From Acaryochloris sp. CCMEE 5410 (lineage in GTDB: Bacteria; Cyanobacteriota; Cyanobacteriia; Thermosynechococcales; Thermosynechococcaceae), in NCBI RefSeq assembly GCF_000238775.2, contig NZ_AFEJ02000001.1, positions 930,001-994,000 on the forward strand: a DNA stretch of 64,000 nt, in the 5' to 3' direction. Shown here piece after piece: positions 9,778 through 18,706 of the stretch; within the stretch, counting starts at the first letter, position 1; each line of letters opens with the position of its first letter. The notes under the pieces are model-generated. The model saw nothing but the letters and a program-made list of their open reading frames with translations. It was not told the origin of the DNA and did no database searches. A program made the position numbers and the translations under genes.

Positions 9778-10464
9778 ATGAAACTGGTCATGTTCGATAT
9801 TGACGGCACTCTAACCGCGTCCAATGACCTTGATGACCTGGCCTTTGTTCAAACGGTGCAAGATATTTTTGGAATTAGGGATATCTCTGAAGATTGGGCC
9901 ACCTATACCCATGTCACGGATGCCTGTATTCTCCGGGAAATCTGTGAACGACAGATAGGACGTATACCTAATTCTGAGGAAATCGCGCTCTTTCAAAAAC
10001 AATTGCTGCAGCGACTTGCCCAAGGTGCCGTTCGGGAGGGAGGTGTTTTCCCCATTGCTGGAGCTGATGCCCTATTGGAGCAGTTGCAAGCGTCCCCAGA
10101 CTATCAATTCTGCTATGCAGGCGGCGCTTGGACTGCATCGGTTCAGTTTAAGCTGCAGTCGGCAGAGTTACCCTTTGCAGACATTCCCCATGCCTTTGCG
10201 GACGATCACGATTCACGAGAAGGCATTTGTCAGATTGCCCTAGACCGTGCCCAAGCGACTTACCAACAGATTTTTACCCATGTGATCTATGTGGGGGATG
10301 GCATTTGGGATGTGAGAGCCTCGAAAAACTTAGGATATCCCTTTATTGGCATTGCGACTGGTGAAGATGCCCAACGGCTTAAAGCCGAAGGGGCACCAGT
10401 GGTACTCCCCCATTATGAAGATCTGCAGGCATTTTGGGATGCGTTGGTTGCGATCGCACCTTAG
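9778..10464 (+). CDS. HAD-superfamily hydrolase
   Basis: 228 residues. Motif I is FDIDGTLTAS at residues 5-14 with both catalytic Asp residues. A helical cap follows (residues 17-90), then the motif III/IV region with VGDGIWDVRASKNLGY near 170-185 and the conserved GIATG. This is a phosphoglycolate-phosphatase-like member; the substrate cannot be told. It converges closely with the LysR gene (2 bp between stop codons). Confidence 0.82.
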   Translation: MKLVMFDIDGTLTASNDLDDLAFVQTVQDIFGIRDISEDWATYTHVTDACILREICERQIGRIPNSEEIALFQKQLLQRLAQGAVREGGVFPIAGADALLEQLQASPDYQFCYAGGAWTASVQFKLQSAELPFADIPHAFADDHDSREGICQIALDRAQATYQQIFTHVIYVGDGIWDVRASKNLGYPFIGIATGEDAQRLKAEGAPVVLPHYEDLQAFWDALVAIAP

Positions 10465-10466
10465 TT

Positions 10467-11336
10467 TCACCCCGCCATCGACTCCCAATTATGGCTCGTG
10501 GCAAATCGACAAAACTGTTCAACCACCTCAGAACACTGAAGCCGCCACTTAATACCAACTCGCCGCTGAAAGTCAATATCGACCACTGGCAGATAAACAA
10601 TGTCCGTCAGCCCCCGCCAAAAGGGCATCACACTCAGCCCCAGCCCAGCTTTGACCAAGGAAATCACCCACTCCTCGTGACTAGCTCGATACACGACTTG
10701 GGGACAGATTTTTTGAGCCTCTAGCAGTTGACACTCTTGCTTAAAAAATTCACAGTTCACTCGATCGATATAGGGTTGACCATCGAGTTCAGCCAACCGC
10801 ACCGAAGTTCGCTGTGCCAAGGGATGACGGACCGGAACGGCGAGCAGCAAAGGTTGAGTAAATAAAAGGGTTGAGGTTTGGGCATCATCCTGTGGTCCCA
10901 ACACCGTAATTGCCACATCAATTTCGCCCTGGGTAAGTTTGTCTTGTAACGCATCAGCAGGATGGTCATACAGTTCCAAGGTCACATGAGGGTACTGTTG
11001 CTGAAAACTATGGACCAACTCGGCTAGCTCACTCACCCGCAAGGTACTCAGCACCCCTACCTTCAGCGTCGGTCGATCATTAAAGCCCTTGAGTTCATGG
11101 AGAGCCGCTTGGTACTGAGCCATAATCACCGTGGCCCGCTCCTTAAAGGCTTGTCCCGCTGCGGTTAGAACCGTCCGCCGTCCACCCCGCTCGAACAAAG
11201 CCACCCCTAGCTCCTGCTCTAGCTTTTTAATTCCTGCTGATAGAGACGGCTGAGAAAGATAAAGTCGCTCTGCCGCCCGCGAAAAGGTACCCGTTTCAGC
11301 AATGGTTAGAAAATATCGAACTTGGTAGAGATCCAT
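10467..11336 (-). CDS. LysR-type transcriptional regulator
   Basis: 289 residues. The N-terminal winged HTH (MDLYQVRYFLTIAETGTFSR, then LSQPSLSAGIKKLEQELG) is followed by a two-lobed effector domain. The gene is divergent from a peroxiredoxin-MAPEG pair with about 120 bp between starts, the usual arrangement of a LysR regulator with its target. A thiol- or peroxide-related signal is thus plausible by context only. The Cys residues in the effector domain (NCEFFKQECQLL near 193-202) resemble the region of OxyR cysteines but are not in its exact motif. Confidence 0.9.
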   Translation of the reverse strand: MDLYQVRYFLTIAETGTFSRAAERLYLSQPSLSAGIKKLEQELGVALFERGGRRTVLTAAGQAFKERATVIMAQYQAALHELKGFNDRPTLKVGVLSTLRVSELAELVHSFQQQYPHVTLELYDHPADALQDKLTQGEIDVAITVLGPQDDAQTSTLLFTQPLLLAVPVRHPLAQRTSVRLAELDGQPYIDRVNCEFFKQECQLLEAQKICPQVVYRASHEEWVISLVKAGLGLSVMPFWRGLTDIVYLPVVDIDFQRRVGIKWRLQCSEVVEQFCRFATSHNWESMAG

Positions 11337-11456
11337 ATATAGAAAATATCTATAGATTCAATACTAAAAATAGTCTTGCTCTATACTTTAACCTACTCCA
11401 GGATAGAGACAGCTAATCGAAACTGCTATTCACACCCTCTACCCAGGACTAATCCG

Positions 11457-11996
11457 ATGATGACTTTCGCTCAATCCACTTCCCCCAAATTACTGATGGG
11501 CCATACAGCCCCACCCTTAGTGGTTCAGACCTTGGATCACGGGCTGTGGCGGTTGGCCGATCAAACCCCTGAGCACTATACGATGGTGGTTTTCTATCGC
11601 GGGCTCCATTGCCCCGTCTGTGAGCAATACCTGACGGAACTCGACCAAAAGCTGTCAGCCTTTGCCCAACTCGGCGTCCAGGTGATTGCCTTGAGTGGTG
11701 ATGGCATAGACAAAACCCAGCAACTCAAAGCCCAGGCAAACCTCCAACAGCTATCCCTCGGTTATGGCTTAACTCCCGAGCAAATGCGGGATTGGGGCCT
11801 ATACCTGAGTCAAGGCCATTTTGAACAGGAGCCAGCGCTGTTTAGTGAACCCGCTGTGTTTCTGATTCAGCCAGATGGTCGGTTGTACTTCGCCAATATT
11901 GGCACCCATCCCTTCTCTCGCATCGATTTCGATTCTCTGTTGGCTGGCTTAGCCTACGTCATTCCCAATAACTATCCTTTACGAGGTACAGCGTAA
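11457..11996 (+). CDS. Peroxiredoxin-like thioredoxin-fold protein
   Basis: About 179 residues from ATG at 11457 (MMTFAQSTSPK). The upstream in-frame codons lack a ribosome site and overlap the regulator's promoter. The AhpC/TSA fold is seen as VVFYRGLHCPVCEQYLTEL near residue 50, with a CxxC pair in place of the usual single peroxidatic Cys. VIALSGDG, then PAVFLIQPDGRLYFANI, follow. It likely reduces peroxides or disulfides. It is co-directional with a MAPEG gene 55 bp downstream and probably controlled by the divergent LysR protein. Confidence 0.78.
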   Translation: MMTFAQSTSPKLLMGHTAPPLVVQTLDHGLWRLADQTPEHYTMVVFYRGLHCPVCEQYLTELDQKLSAFAQLGVQVIALSGDGIDKTQQLKAQANLQQLSLGYGLTPEQMRDWGLYLSQGHFEQEPALFSEPAVFLIQPDGRLYFANIGTHPFSRIDFDSLLAGLAYVIPNNYPLRGTA

Positions 11997-12050
11997 AGCA
12001 ATCTGTCCCTTATCTATCTGCAAACGTTTAATCATCTTAAGGAGCGCATT

Positions 12051-12458
12051 ATGAACTCTGCCCTTTTCTATCTGGCTGCCAGCGGTATGCTCTGTGTACT
12101 GCTGTGGGTTCCCTATATTCTCAATCGCGCTTTTGTCTGGGGCATTCCGGCCTTTGCCAGTAACTATCCCACCCGAAAATTCCCCGCAGAATCCCCCGAT
12201 ATTCCAGTCTGGGCCCAACGAGCCCAACGCACTCATCTGAATATGGTGGAGACCCTACCCGCATTTGCCGCCGTTGTGATTGCAGCCCATTTAACCGAGG
12301 CCAATCCTGGTGTGATTACAGCTTGGGCTGCCACGTTCTTCTGGGCACGAGTGATGCATGCCAGCGTATATATCCTAGGGGTTCCTTACTTGCGAACTCC
12401 CACCTACTTAGTTTCTTGGGCAGCTGTGCTGATGATTGGGGCTCAGGTCGTTTTCTAA
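12051..12458 (+). CDS. MAPEG-family membrane protein
   Basis: 135 residues with four hydrophobic segments (starting near residues 5, 70, 90 and 113). ERAQRTHLNMVETLPAF-like text (AQRAQRTHLNMVETLPAFAA near 56-75) is the MAPEG signature, shared with microsomal glutathione S-transferases. AAGGAG precedes the ATG by 6 bp. Linked with the peroxiredoxin gene, it suggests a small lipid-peroxide or xenobiotic defence unit. Confidence 0.85.
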   Translation: MNSALFYLAASGMLCVLLWVPYILNRAFVWGIPAFASNYPTRKFPAESPDIPVWAQRAQRTHLNMVETLPAFAAVVIAAHLTEANPGVITAWAATFFWARVMHASVYILGVPYLRTPTYLVSWAAVLMIGAQVVF

Positions 12459-12483
12459 CCGTCTTTCAATAGATGCACATCAA

Positions 12484-12518
12484 AATGTGTAGCCCCCACG
12501 GATTGAGGGCTACACATT
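12484..12518. terminator. Long perfect stem-loop between convergent genes
   Basis: AATGTGTAGCCC (12484-12495) pairs perfectly with GGGCTACACATT (12507-12518). Neither side has a long U-tract (ATTTTG on the minus strand), so it may be a weak bidirectional terminator for the MAPEG gene and the small gene at 12595. Confidence 0.6.
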
Positions 12519-12594
12519 CAAAACAATAAGACACTGATGCTGGCAAGTTTCAGTTCAGCATAAAAGTGAATCGAATTAATTTAAGACGTCAGAT

Positions 12595-12807
12595 CTACTG
12601 ACCGACATCCTGCCAGAGAGTCCCTTCATGGGGGACAACGCCTTCGTGAACCACTGCGTTAGCATTCGCAGTATTTTCTTGAAGAGAAGAGCGCGTTAAG
12701 GTGTAACCCACAACAAAGGCAGAAAAGCCAACAGCCAGAATCGAGAAAGCGGCAAGGGAAGCGCCAAGGATTCGATCAGACGAGGAAGACTGGGTATGCG
12801 AATACAT
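12595..12807 (-). CDS. Small single-span membrane protein, unknown
   Basis: 70 residues from ATG at 12807 (MYSHTQSSSSDRIL). A TTG start ten codons upstream is possible. One strong transmembrane segment (ILGASLAAFSILAVGFSAFVV) is followed by a polar tail ending HEGTLWQDVGQ. I do not recognise the family. Size and layout resemble small thylakoid accessory proteins, but no motif supports a name. Confidence 0.5.
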   Translation of the reverse strand: MYSHTQSSSSDRILGASLAAFSILAVGFSAFVVGYTLTRSSLQENTANANAVVHEGVVPHEGTLWQDVGQ

Positions 12808-12888
12808 CTCTTTAAAGCCCAAGATTGAATATTTCAATCTTTATTTTCTCAGCTTATTCCGTATAAATCGATACCCTTTATAAAAGTT

Positions 12889-13041
12889 TTACTCTTCTGG
12901 GACTTGGCTAATTTGAAAAGGCTGAATGAACTGATCTGTTAAGGACAAAGGCAAATCGGTATTATGTGATACAAAACCATGCCCAATTCCGGCAAAAAAT
13001 CCGATCAAAGTAGCATAAATTAAAGGTGATCTGCTGTTCAT
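12889..13041 (-). CDS. Small hydrophobic protein, unknown
   Basis: 50 residues from ATG at 13041 (MNSRSPLIYATLIGFFAGIG); the frame stays open 20 codons further upstream. One probable membrane segment is followed by a polar tail (SLTDQFIQPFQISQVPEE). It lies about 80 bp upstream of the other small membrane protein on the same strand, so they may form a unit. No family recognised. Confidence 0.4.
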   Translation of the reverse strand: MNSRSPLIYATLIGFFAGIGHGFVSHNTDLPLSLTDQFIQPFQISQVPEE

Positions 13042-13333
13042 ACGGGATGTCGAGAAGTGGAAGAAACAAATAGAAAGCCTATAAAGGCCAGCCATCACCA
13101 CTGCTAAATCTTGGGCTTTTGAAATGCATTGGATAGAAGCTCAAACTTACTGATCACAGCAGGTTTGTTCGTTATGTTACTTAATTTAGCAATTCTTAGT
13201 AGAGGGATTCTGTAACGGTTCTTACGGTTTGATAGTTTCAATGGCAATACTATGCGGAAAATGCAATTTAATAATTCAAAAATTGCATTTTCTAGAAATT
13301 GAAATTATTTTCAAGTTAATTATTCTGATCCAT

Positions 13334-14386
13334 TTAAGAATCTAGATTGACTGAAATTTTTAAGATTCCAGCACTACCATCTTTGCCATTTTTATCCTGA
13401 ATTTTTTGCGTTTCTGTTCGCGACCTCGCCTGGGCCAGCAGCTTGTACGTCCCTGGTTGAGTTGGCTTCCAGAGATATCGCCAGAGGGTCCATTCATGGG
13501 GAGAGCTGGGCTGGTTGATTTCAGCTTCCGTCCAAGTCTGCCCATTATCCGTACTAATTCTGACCCATTCCATGGGCTGGGCCTGGTCAATCGCCACCCC
13601 CGCAATGGTAACTCCTCTCTGCCATCCGTCCTCTCCTGTACGAGGTAGATCGACATGGTAGTTTTTATTCCAGACTTTCTCCTCTTGGACCTGCTGAGTG
13701 ATGGCATGGGTGGCAATTTTGGCAGTATTCGACCAGCCCTGACGTTCCCAATATCCTTTTTTGGGGGTAGCAATCGCCTCAATCTCCGTTAGCCATTTCG
13801 GTTGCTTTTGGCCATACCGGCCCGGAATGATAATCCGCAGAGGAAAGCCATGGGCTTTCGTTAGGGGTTTCCCATTCATCCGATGCACGAGCTGTACATC
13901 TGGTCTCATCAAATCGGCAATGGGCAAAGTCGTCTCATAGGAGTCAGCCGCATGAAGCATAAACTCAACAGCCTTATCCTGTATCCTCACTTGTTTAAGA
14001 AAGGGCAATAATGGCGTCCCCGTCCATAGGGCATTGCCGATTTGCTTTCCTCCAGTACGATTGCCAATGCACTCCATCGTTAAATAGAACTCCGTTTGGG
14101 GAGCCGCTAGAATATCGGCAAATTTTAGGGTCAGCGGTTGTTCCACCAGCCCTGTCAACTGCAGCTGCCATGTGTCCAGATTGACGTCTGGAGGGGATGC
14201 ATAGGATTGCACATAAAACTCACCAACTGGAGTTATTCGATGATCCGGTAAGGGCCGCTCAAATTGACGTAGATCAGCAGAGAACAAAAGGTGCAAGTGC
14301 TGATGGTTTACACATCCTGGTAGGAATGTTGCACATATCCCACCGGATGCTTGCAAAAGTCGCTTTAATACCTGACGTCGTTTCAT
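13334..14386 (-). CDS. Molybdopterin-dependent oxidoreductase of the sulfite oxidase family
   Basis: 350 residues. The N-terminus MKRRQVLKRLLQASGGICAT has a twin-Arg-like signal, with GC near residue 25, so Tat export to the periplasm is likely. The Mo-cofactor domain contains TMECIGNRTGG near residue 103, where Cys would ligate Mo, and GFPLRIIIPGRYG with KWLTEIE. A C-terminal Mo-co dimerisation domain (VRISTDNGQTWTEAEI...WTLWRYLW) completes it. It resembles periplasmic YedY/SorA-type enzymes. The substrate may be sulfite or a sulfoxide. Confidence 0.82.
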   Translation of the reverse strand: MKRRQVLKRLLQASGGICATFLPGCVNHQHLHLLFSADLRQFERPLPDHRITPVGEFYVQSYASPPDVNLDTWQLQLTGLVEQPLTLKFADILAAPQTEFYLTMECIGNRTGGKQIGNALWTGTPLLPFLKQVRIQDKAVEFMLHAADSYETTLPIADLMRPDVQLVHRMNGKPLTKAHGFPLRIIIPGRYGQKQPKWLTEIEAIATPKKGYWERQGWSNTAKIATHAITQQVQEEKVWNKNYHVDLPRTGEDGWQRGVTIAGVAIDQAQPMEWVRISTDNGQTWTEAEINQPSSPHEWTLWRYLWKPTQPGTYKLLAQARSRTETQKIQDKNGKDGSAGILKISVNLDS

Positions 14387-14688
14387 ACGCTGCTGCCCCC
14401 TTCAATCCCTGATGATTCTATGCAATTGCCTGGCTCTAGCTTAAAGGAACAATCTAAGGACAACCTGAGAAAGTATAGTTGGCAAACCAAGGAATCAGGC
14501 TAGGGCGGGTAGTGGTTTGCATGGGAGCTTTCGCACTGACTTCATCTTTAATTTTGGCATGTTCAGATTTAGTCCGTTGCTGCGATCGCACATTCCACTA
14601 CAGGATAAGATGACAAACGATCAGTAGCTTGACAGGGTTCATTAATCCCTAAGCTCAAACGATTACAACCTATACATTCAAGCCCTAT
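14387..14688. other. Intergenic region
   Basis: About 300 bp holding the probable promoter of the molybdoenzyme gene and one HIP1 site (GCGATCGC near 14582). No gene or RNA is recognised. Confidence 0.5.
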
Positions 14689-14935
14689 TCAATAGATCTT
14701 ATTGGAGAGGACGCACCGCCAGGCGTTACCACGTCGGTTAGCCCCTTCGACAAAATACATTGGTACCTCTCGCTCAACATCGATCAGAAGCACTGGTGCA
14801 TGTAAGACTTGTCTGTGGAGTAAGTCTTTTTGGGCAATTTATTAACAGATCATCTGCAATTCGGCGTTCTAAATACTTATTCGCTGCTCTATCACCATGA
14901 GCAAAGCGACCCGTAACACGTGACTCAGGTTGAGG
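14689..14935 (-). pseudogene. Broken minus-strand gene, family unknown
   Basis: The minus strand reads TGRFAHGDRAANKYLERRIA in one frame. After a frame change it reads KDLLHRQVLHAPVLLIDVER, then EVPMYFVEGANRRGNAWRCV, ending at a TGA at 14689-14691. The two blocks look like genuine coding sequence (charged/hydrophobic rhythm) but have no common frame or start. I do not recognise the family. It abuts the protease gene that starts at 14980. Confidence 0.4.
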
Positions 14936-14979
14936 TGCCGCTTGCTGAATATGAGCTGTTTTTTATCGAGAAGATATCA

Positions 14980-15798
14980 ATGACAAGGTTCCGTTTTTCA
15001 GCCTTTGTACTCGTCATCCTCAGTGCCTCTTTAGGGGGCTGTTCATTTTTGAACCAAACTTCAGCAGGGGATAACAGTCGTGCAAACCTGGAATCATTTT
15101 GTGAGGAAGCAATTAACAAAGGCGAAAGGACCAATCGCCCCCAACCAGAAGCACCGATTATTCTAGGTACACGTCCTGAACAAGCCTGGGTCCGTCCAAG
15201 CTTCAAAGGTCCTGATGGGCGATTTGGTGCGGGAACGGCTTTCGTTGTGAGTCAAGATAATGCCGTTTTCTTACTAACGGCACACCATCTGTTTGGCCCA
15301 GCAGGAGGGTTAGACCGCGAATATGGATGGTCAGAAATGCCAAAACTCGTCTCTGGTGCTTCAGGAGAGAACCCTCTCGGCAAGGTTTCAGTCATCACAG
15401 GGAAAGCACTCCCGGTCAAGGGGGCTCGCGGCATGAAGGGAACTCAAGTAAATGCAGACCTCGCGATCTTTCCAGTCCAATCGGAAAGCCAAGTGCACGC
15501 TATGCCCCTTGCACAAACCCTGCCTCAAGTGGGTGATGACGTATGGCTAGTGGGTGAAGTCATCGGTAGCTCTGAATATCGGCATAAAGCTGTCGTGGAT
15601 CAAGTTTCGAAGGAAGGCATATACTACCGTTTTGATAACAAGATTGAACTCCGGGCAACGAGTGGTGCCCCCATCGTGGATGCGAAGGGACAGGTCGTAG
15701 CGATGAATCTTGGCGGCGGAGAATATCAGGGGGCCATTATGGGGATTGGCAACCCAGCACCTGTTATGAACTGCCATTTACAGGCCGCTTGGCGCTGA
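14980..15798 (+). CDS. Trypsin-like serine protease lipoprotein
   Basis: 272 residues from ATG at 14980 (MTRFRFSAFVLVILSASLGG). A start 20 codons upstream exists but would spoil the signal peptide. LSASLGGC is a lipobox, so the protein is probably a lipoprotein. The chymotrypsin fold shows VFLLTAHHLFG (His), NADLAIFPV (Asp) and ATSGAPIVD, where Ser sits in TSGAP instead of the common GNSGGP. AMNLGGG follows. It may be an extracytoplasmic quality-control protease. Confidence 0.75.
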   Translation: MTRFRFSAFVLVILSASLGGCSFLNQTSAGDNSRANLESFCEEAINKGERTNRPQPEAPIILGTRPEQAWVRPSFKGPDGRFGAGTAFVVSQDNAVFLLTAHHLFGPAGGLDREYGWSEMPKLVSGASGENPLGKVSVITGKALPVKGARGMKGTQVNADLAIFPVQSESQVHAMPLAQTLPQVGDDVWLVGEVIGSSEYRHKAVVDQVSKEGIYYRFDNKIELRATSGAPIVDAKGQVVAMNLGGGEYQGAIMGIGNPAPVMNCHLQAAWR

Positions 15799-16192
15799 TA
15801 GATTGAACTATTGCCTAGGCAGAAACTGACCTAAATTGAACTTGGCGGATTACTTCGCAACTGTGGGGATCTGCTACAGGGACACTTCACTGCATGCTCT
15901 CGGTACATTAACGGTTTAAAGCCATGTCTTCATTAATTGGACATAGTCTAGCGGGGTTAACGGTGGGGGTTACCCATAAGCAATTCCACTTTCTAATAAC
16001 CACCTGGACAAAGCTGCTGTGGATAGTCTGGTTAGTGGTTGTTGCGATCGCACCTGACTTTGATTACGTCGTCCCTTTCCTACATCCCAGTGCCCATGCA
16101 GGCTTGCGGATTACTCATTCCCTTTGTTATGCCCTGCTGTTACCCTCGCTCACGGTTATTGGTTTGAGGGTTTTGGGATGCGATCGCAAATC

Positions 16193-17698
16193 TCTCCTCA
16201 AGGGGGCGTAAGCACAGAATCGGGGATGTATGGCTCAAAGAAAAACGGGTCAAGGACAATAGATCCTGTACCCGAATCAAAAACTTGTCATGAGCCTAAC
16301 ATCGCAATTGCCAACCGTACTAGAGCATCACGAATTTCTAGAACAGGTCGAAGCACTCAAAGAATCACCCAGCCTGAGTCAGATGGTTTATATCGTTCTG
16401 CAAATGGGTTTGTATTTGGCTCGATGGCTTCTGGAGGATGAACTCTCACGGCGAGCAAAACAGTATTTGAATGGCCTAGGTGTAGCACCTGCGGAACCCG
16501 CTTGCACTCGAAGGGATGGGAATCTCGTCAGATGCAGACACTGGTGGGAAATATTTACTGAAAGCGACGGGTGGGTCGTTGTCCAAAAGGGTGTCCAGGT
16601 AGTCTATCAGCTCCTCTGGACCAATCCATTGGGATTACCTCTTACCAGCACAGCAGTAAAGAACTGGTGCGTCTAGGCTGCTTGTTAAGTCTATTTATGC
16701 CCTATGAACTGGCCAGTTGGATGCTGAGTCAGTGGAGTGGTTTATCCGTCAGTTCATCAAGCTTGTGGAATTGGGTGCAAGTCATGGGCAACAAAGCTTA
16801 TCAGGAGCTAGAGGCTCAACTCAAAGCTCAAGCATCAGGTGAACAGGCTCCTAGTGAAGCGATTTCAGAGGTGTTGTCTGCTCTGCCTTTGGCCATTGCT
16901 GCTGACGGTGTGATGGTGCCCTTTCGCCCCACTCCGAAAACCCCCAAGGGAAAAATCCAGTGGCGAGAAGTTAAAGTCGCTATCTTAGCCCGCCTGGGAA
17001 CACGGCTCACCCGAGCTAAAAAGAGTGTCCCCCAACTACTGCGTCGAAGACTGGTAGCAGTATTGGGCGATATCGACCAGTTCATCCCCTTACTGCAACT
17101 CGAAGCCCGCAAACAAGACTTTGAATCGGCCCCAAGCGTCATCTGGTTGAGTGATGGGGGGCGAGGCTTCTGGCGAGTCTACCGCACCTTGTTCTCTCAC
17201 TGTGCTGTGGCAGTTCTCGATTTTTTCATGCAGCAGGCCATCTTGCACGAGCAACAAAAGTGATGTTTGGGGATGTTCGCTCTGCTCAAGCCCAAGCCTG
17301 GTTTCGGCGCTGGCGACACCAATTGCGACATGGGCAACACCTATTAGTATTGCGGTCCTTGACGATGTTGATTCACTCACAATTGTTTACGGGCAAATCT
17401 TTTACGACGTTGCTCCAGGTACAGGCTTATTTCCAGCGCCATCTGCGACACATCCAATATCGCCACTTTGAACAACTACAGATACCGCTGGGGTCAGGAA
17501 TGGTCGAAAGTGCTTGTAAGTGGCTGATTCAACAGCGCTTTAAGGGGGTTGGTATGCGCTGGAGTGAGGATGGTTTCAATCATCTACTCATGCTGCGGCT
17601 TGCCTGGGTCAATCAACGGTTTGACTCCCTATTCCCAGGGGTAACCATTCCGAAGTCTAAGGCATCCCCGATCCATTAGCTACGCCCTCTCCTCAAGG
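16193..17698 (+). mobile_element. ISKra4-like insertion sequence, copy 1
   Basis: The element covers 16204-17687. The ends are GGGCGTA...ATCGGGGATG and its imperfect complement. TCTCCTCAAGG is repeated directly at 16193-16203 and 17688-17698. A nearly identical copy is at 47272-48756. Both inserts leave a duplication of 9-11 bp. Family name is from recognition of the transposase. Confidence 0.85.
16290..17679 (+). pseudogene. ISKra4-family transposase, copy 1, inactivated
   Basis: The reconstructed protein starts MSLTSQLPTVLEHHEFLEQV, has a zinc-ribbon-like CSTCGTRLHSKGW segment, a DDE core (AADGVMVPFRP; VIWLSDGG; ending GSGMVESACKWLIQQR and FKGVGMRWSEDG), and stops at 17679. Compared with copy 2 it lost one A at 16457-16460 and one base at the T-run 17221-17226. 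It also has TGA at 16559-16561 where copy 2 has TGA too. Three defects make it non-functional as read. Confidence 0.8.
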
Positions 17699-18119
17699 CT
17701 ACGGCACAATTGGCATTGGCAAGTTTATCCCATATGGGCTTAGACCTTTTGGTTGGCGTCACTGGTCTGCCCATCCTGTGGCCTTTCAGCAGCCATGTAT
17801 TCAAGCTCCCTTTCGGTCTACTTCCGAGTGCGGGTAAACCCAGTCTGTCCAACTACTATTTCTACTACAACTTAGGTATTGAAATGGGCGTTCTGATTCC
17901 CTTAAGTTGCGGTTTACTTATCAGCCAATATAAAAGACTTTCTCTGTGTAGATGGGTCATCATTGGTCTACTGCTGACCGTATCCGCCTATTTCATGCAT
18001 TGGGCCTATGGGTTAAGTCGCTAGCTGCCTTCTTTGAGTGCTGGCGATTTCACTCCCCCAATCAGCCACTACAATGCAAAGTTCCAATTCAGGTCAAGAA
18101 TTTTCTGCTCCCTTTCCTC

Positions 18120-18632
18120 ATGGAACTCCATCTTGTTGATCAGAATCCAGCTGTAGTCAAAGCTTGGCAAACCTCATTTGCCAATGTTGAGGGGGTATTT
18201 ATTCACCCAGGAGATATCCTCTCGATCGCGGAGGATACGATTGTTTCCCCAGCCAATAGTTACGGATATATGGATGGCGGAATTGATCATTTATATATCA
18301 AGTTCTTCGGATTAAAAATACAGACAACACTGCAAAAGGCTATCGATAAAAGATCAGAAGGATATTTACCCATTGGTTGTGCTGAAATCATACAAACGGA
18401 TCATCCTCGCATACCGTATATGATTGCTGCACCAACCATGGTGACGCCAGAAGCAATCCCATCGAAAAATTGTTTTTATTCAATGATGGCCATCTTGAAT
18501 TTGGCTTCACAATATCCACAGATTTCGAAACTCTTCTGTCCAGGTCTGGGAACAGGCATCGGTTGTGTTAAACCCAAGCTTGCTGCCCAGGAGATGGTCA
18601 TGGCTTACCGAAAGTGGCTACATCCTTCTTAA
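18120..18632 (+). CDS. Macrodomain (ADP-ribose-binding/hydrolysing) protein
   Basis: 170 residues from ATG at 18120 (MELHLVDQNPAVVKAW). IVSPANSYGYMDGGIDHLYI near residues 41-60 is the macrodomain ADP-ribose loop (the usual NAAN replaced by SPAN/SYG), and LFCPGLGTGIGCVKPKLAA near 140-158 is the second loop. Such proteins remove ADP-ribose from proteins or nucleic acids, or process ADP-ribose-1''-phosphate. No ADP-ribosyltransferase gene is next to it. Frame extends further upstream into the split hydrolase gene but without a credible start. Confidence 0.82.
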   Translation: MELHLVDQNPAVVKAWQTSFANVEGVFIHPGDILSIAEDTIVSPANSYGYMDGGIDHLYIKFFGLKIQTTLQKAIDKRSEGYLPIGCAEIIQTDHPRIPYMIAAPTMVTPEAIPSKNCFYSMMAILNLASQYPQISKLFCPGLGTGIGCVKPKLAAQEMVMAYRKWLHPS

Positions 18633-18706
18633 ACTTGACAACCTTTAGTTCCATCGGAAGCGCTGCAAGGGATAAGATACTTGAGTGCTTCTTAAGCATT
18701 AAGAAT

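Larger units (their letters stand above)
15924..18024 (+). pseudogene. YdjM-like membrane metal-dependent hydrolase gene split by an insertion sequence
   Basis: The 5' part (15924-16203) encodes MSSLIGHSLAGLTVGVTHKQ and APDFDYVVPF, with His/Asp residues typical of the LexA-controlled YdjM/DUF457 membrane hydrolases. The 3' part (from 17688) encodes SHMGLDLLVGVTGLPILWPF and three more hydrophobic segments, stopping at 18024. Removing the element and one copy of the 11-bp direct repeat joins the frames exactly (...RKSLLK-ATAQLALASLSHMG...). The gene is therefore disrupted by one insertion and otherwise looks intact, about 200 codons. Confidence 0.8.

Noticed and set aside
10016-10724. Plus-strand frames across the end of the HAD gene and opposite the LysR gene
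   Set aside because: They conflict with two well-supported convergent genes and show no conserved motifs.
16193-17698. Group II intron or phage integration between the two halves of the membrane hydrolase gene
   Set aside because: The insert has DDE-transposase coding sequence, terminal inverted repeats and a direct target repeat, and a second copy elsewhere with the same ends.
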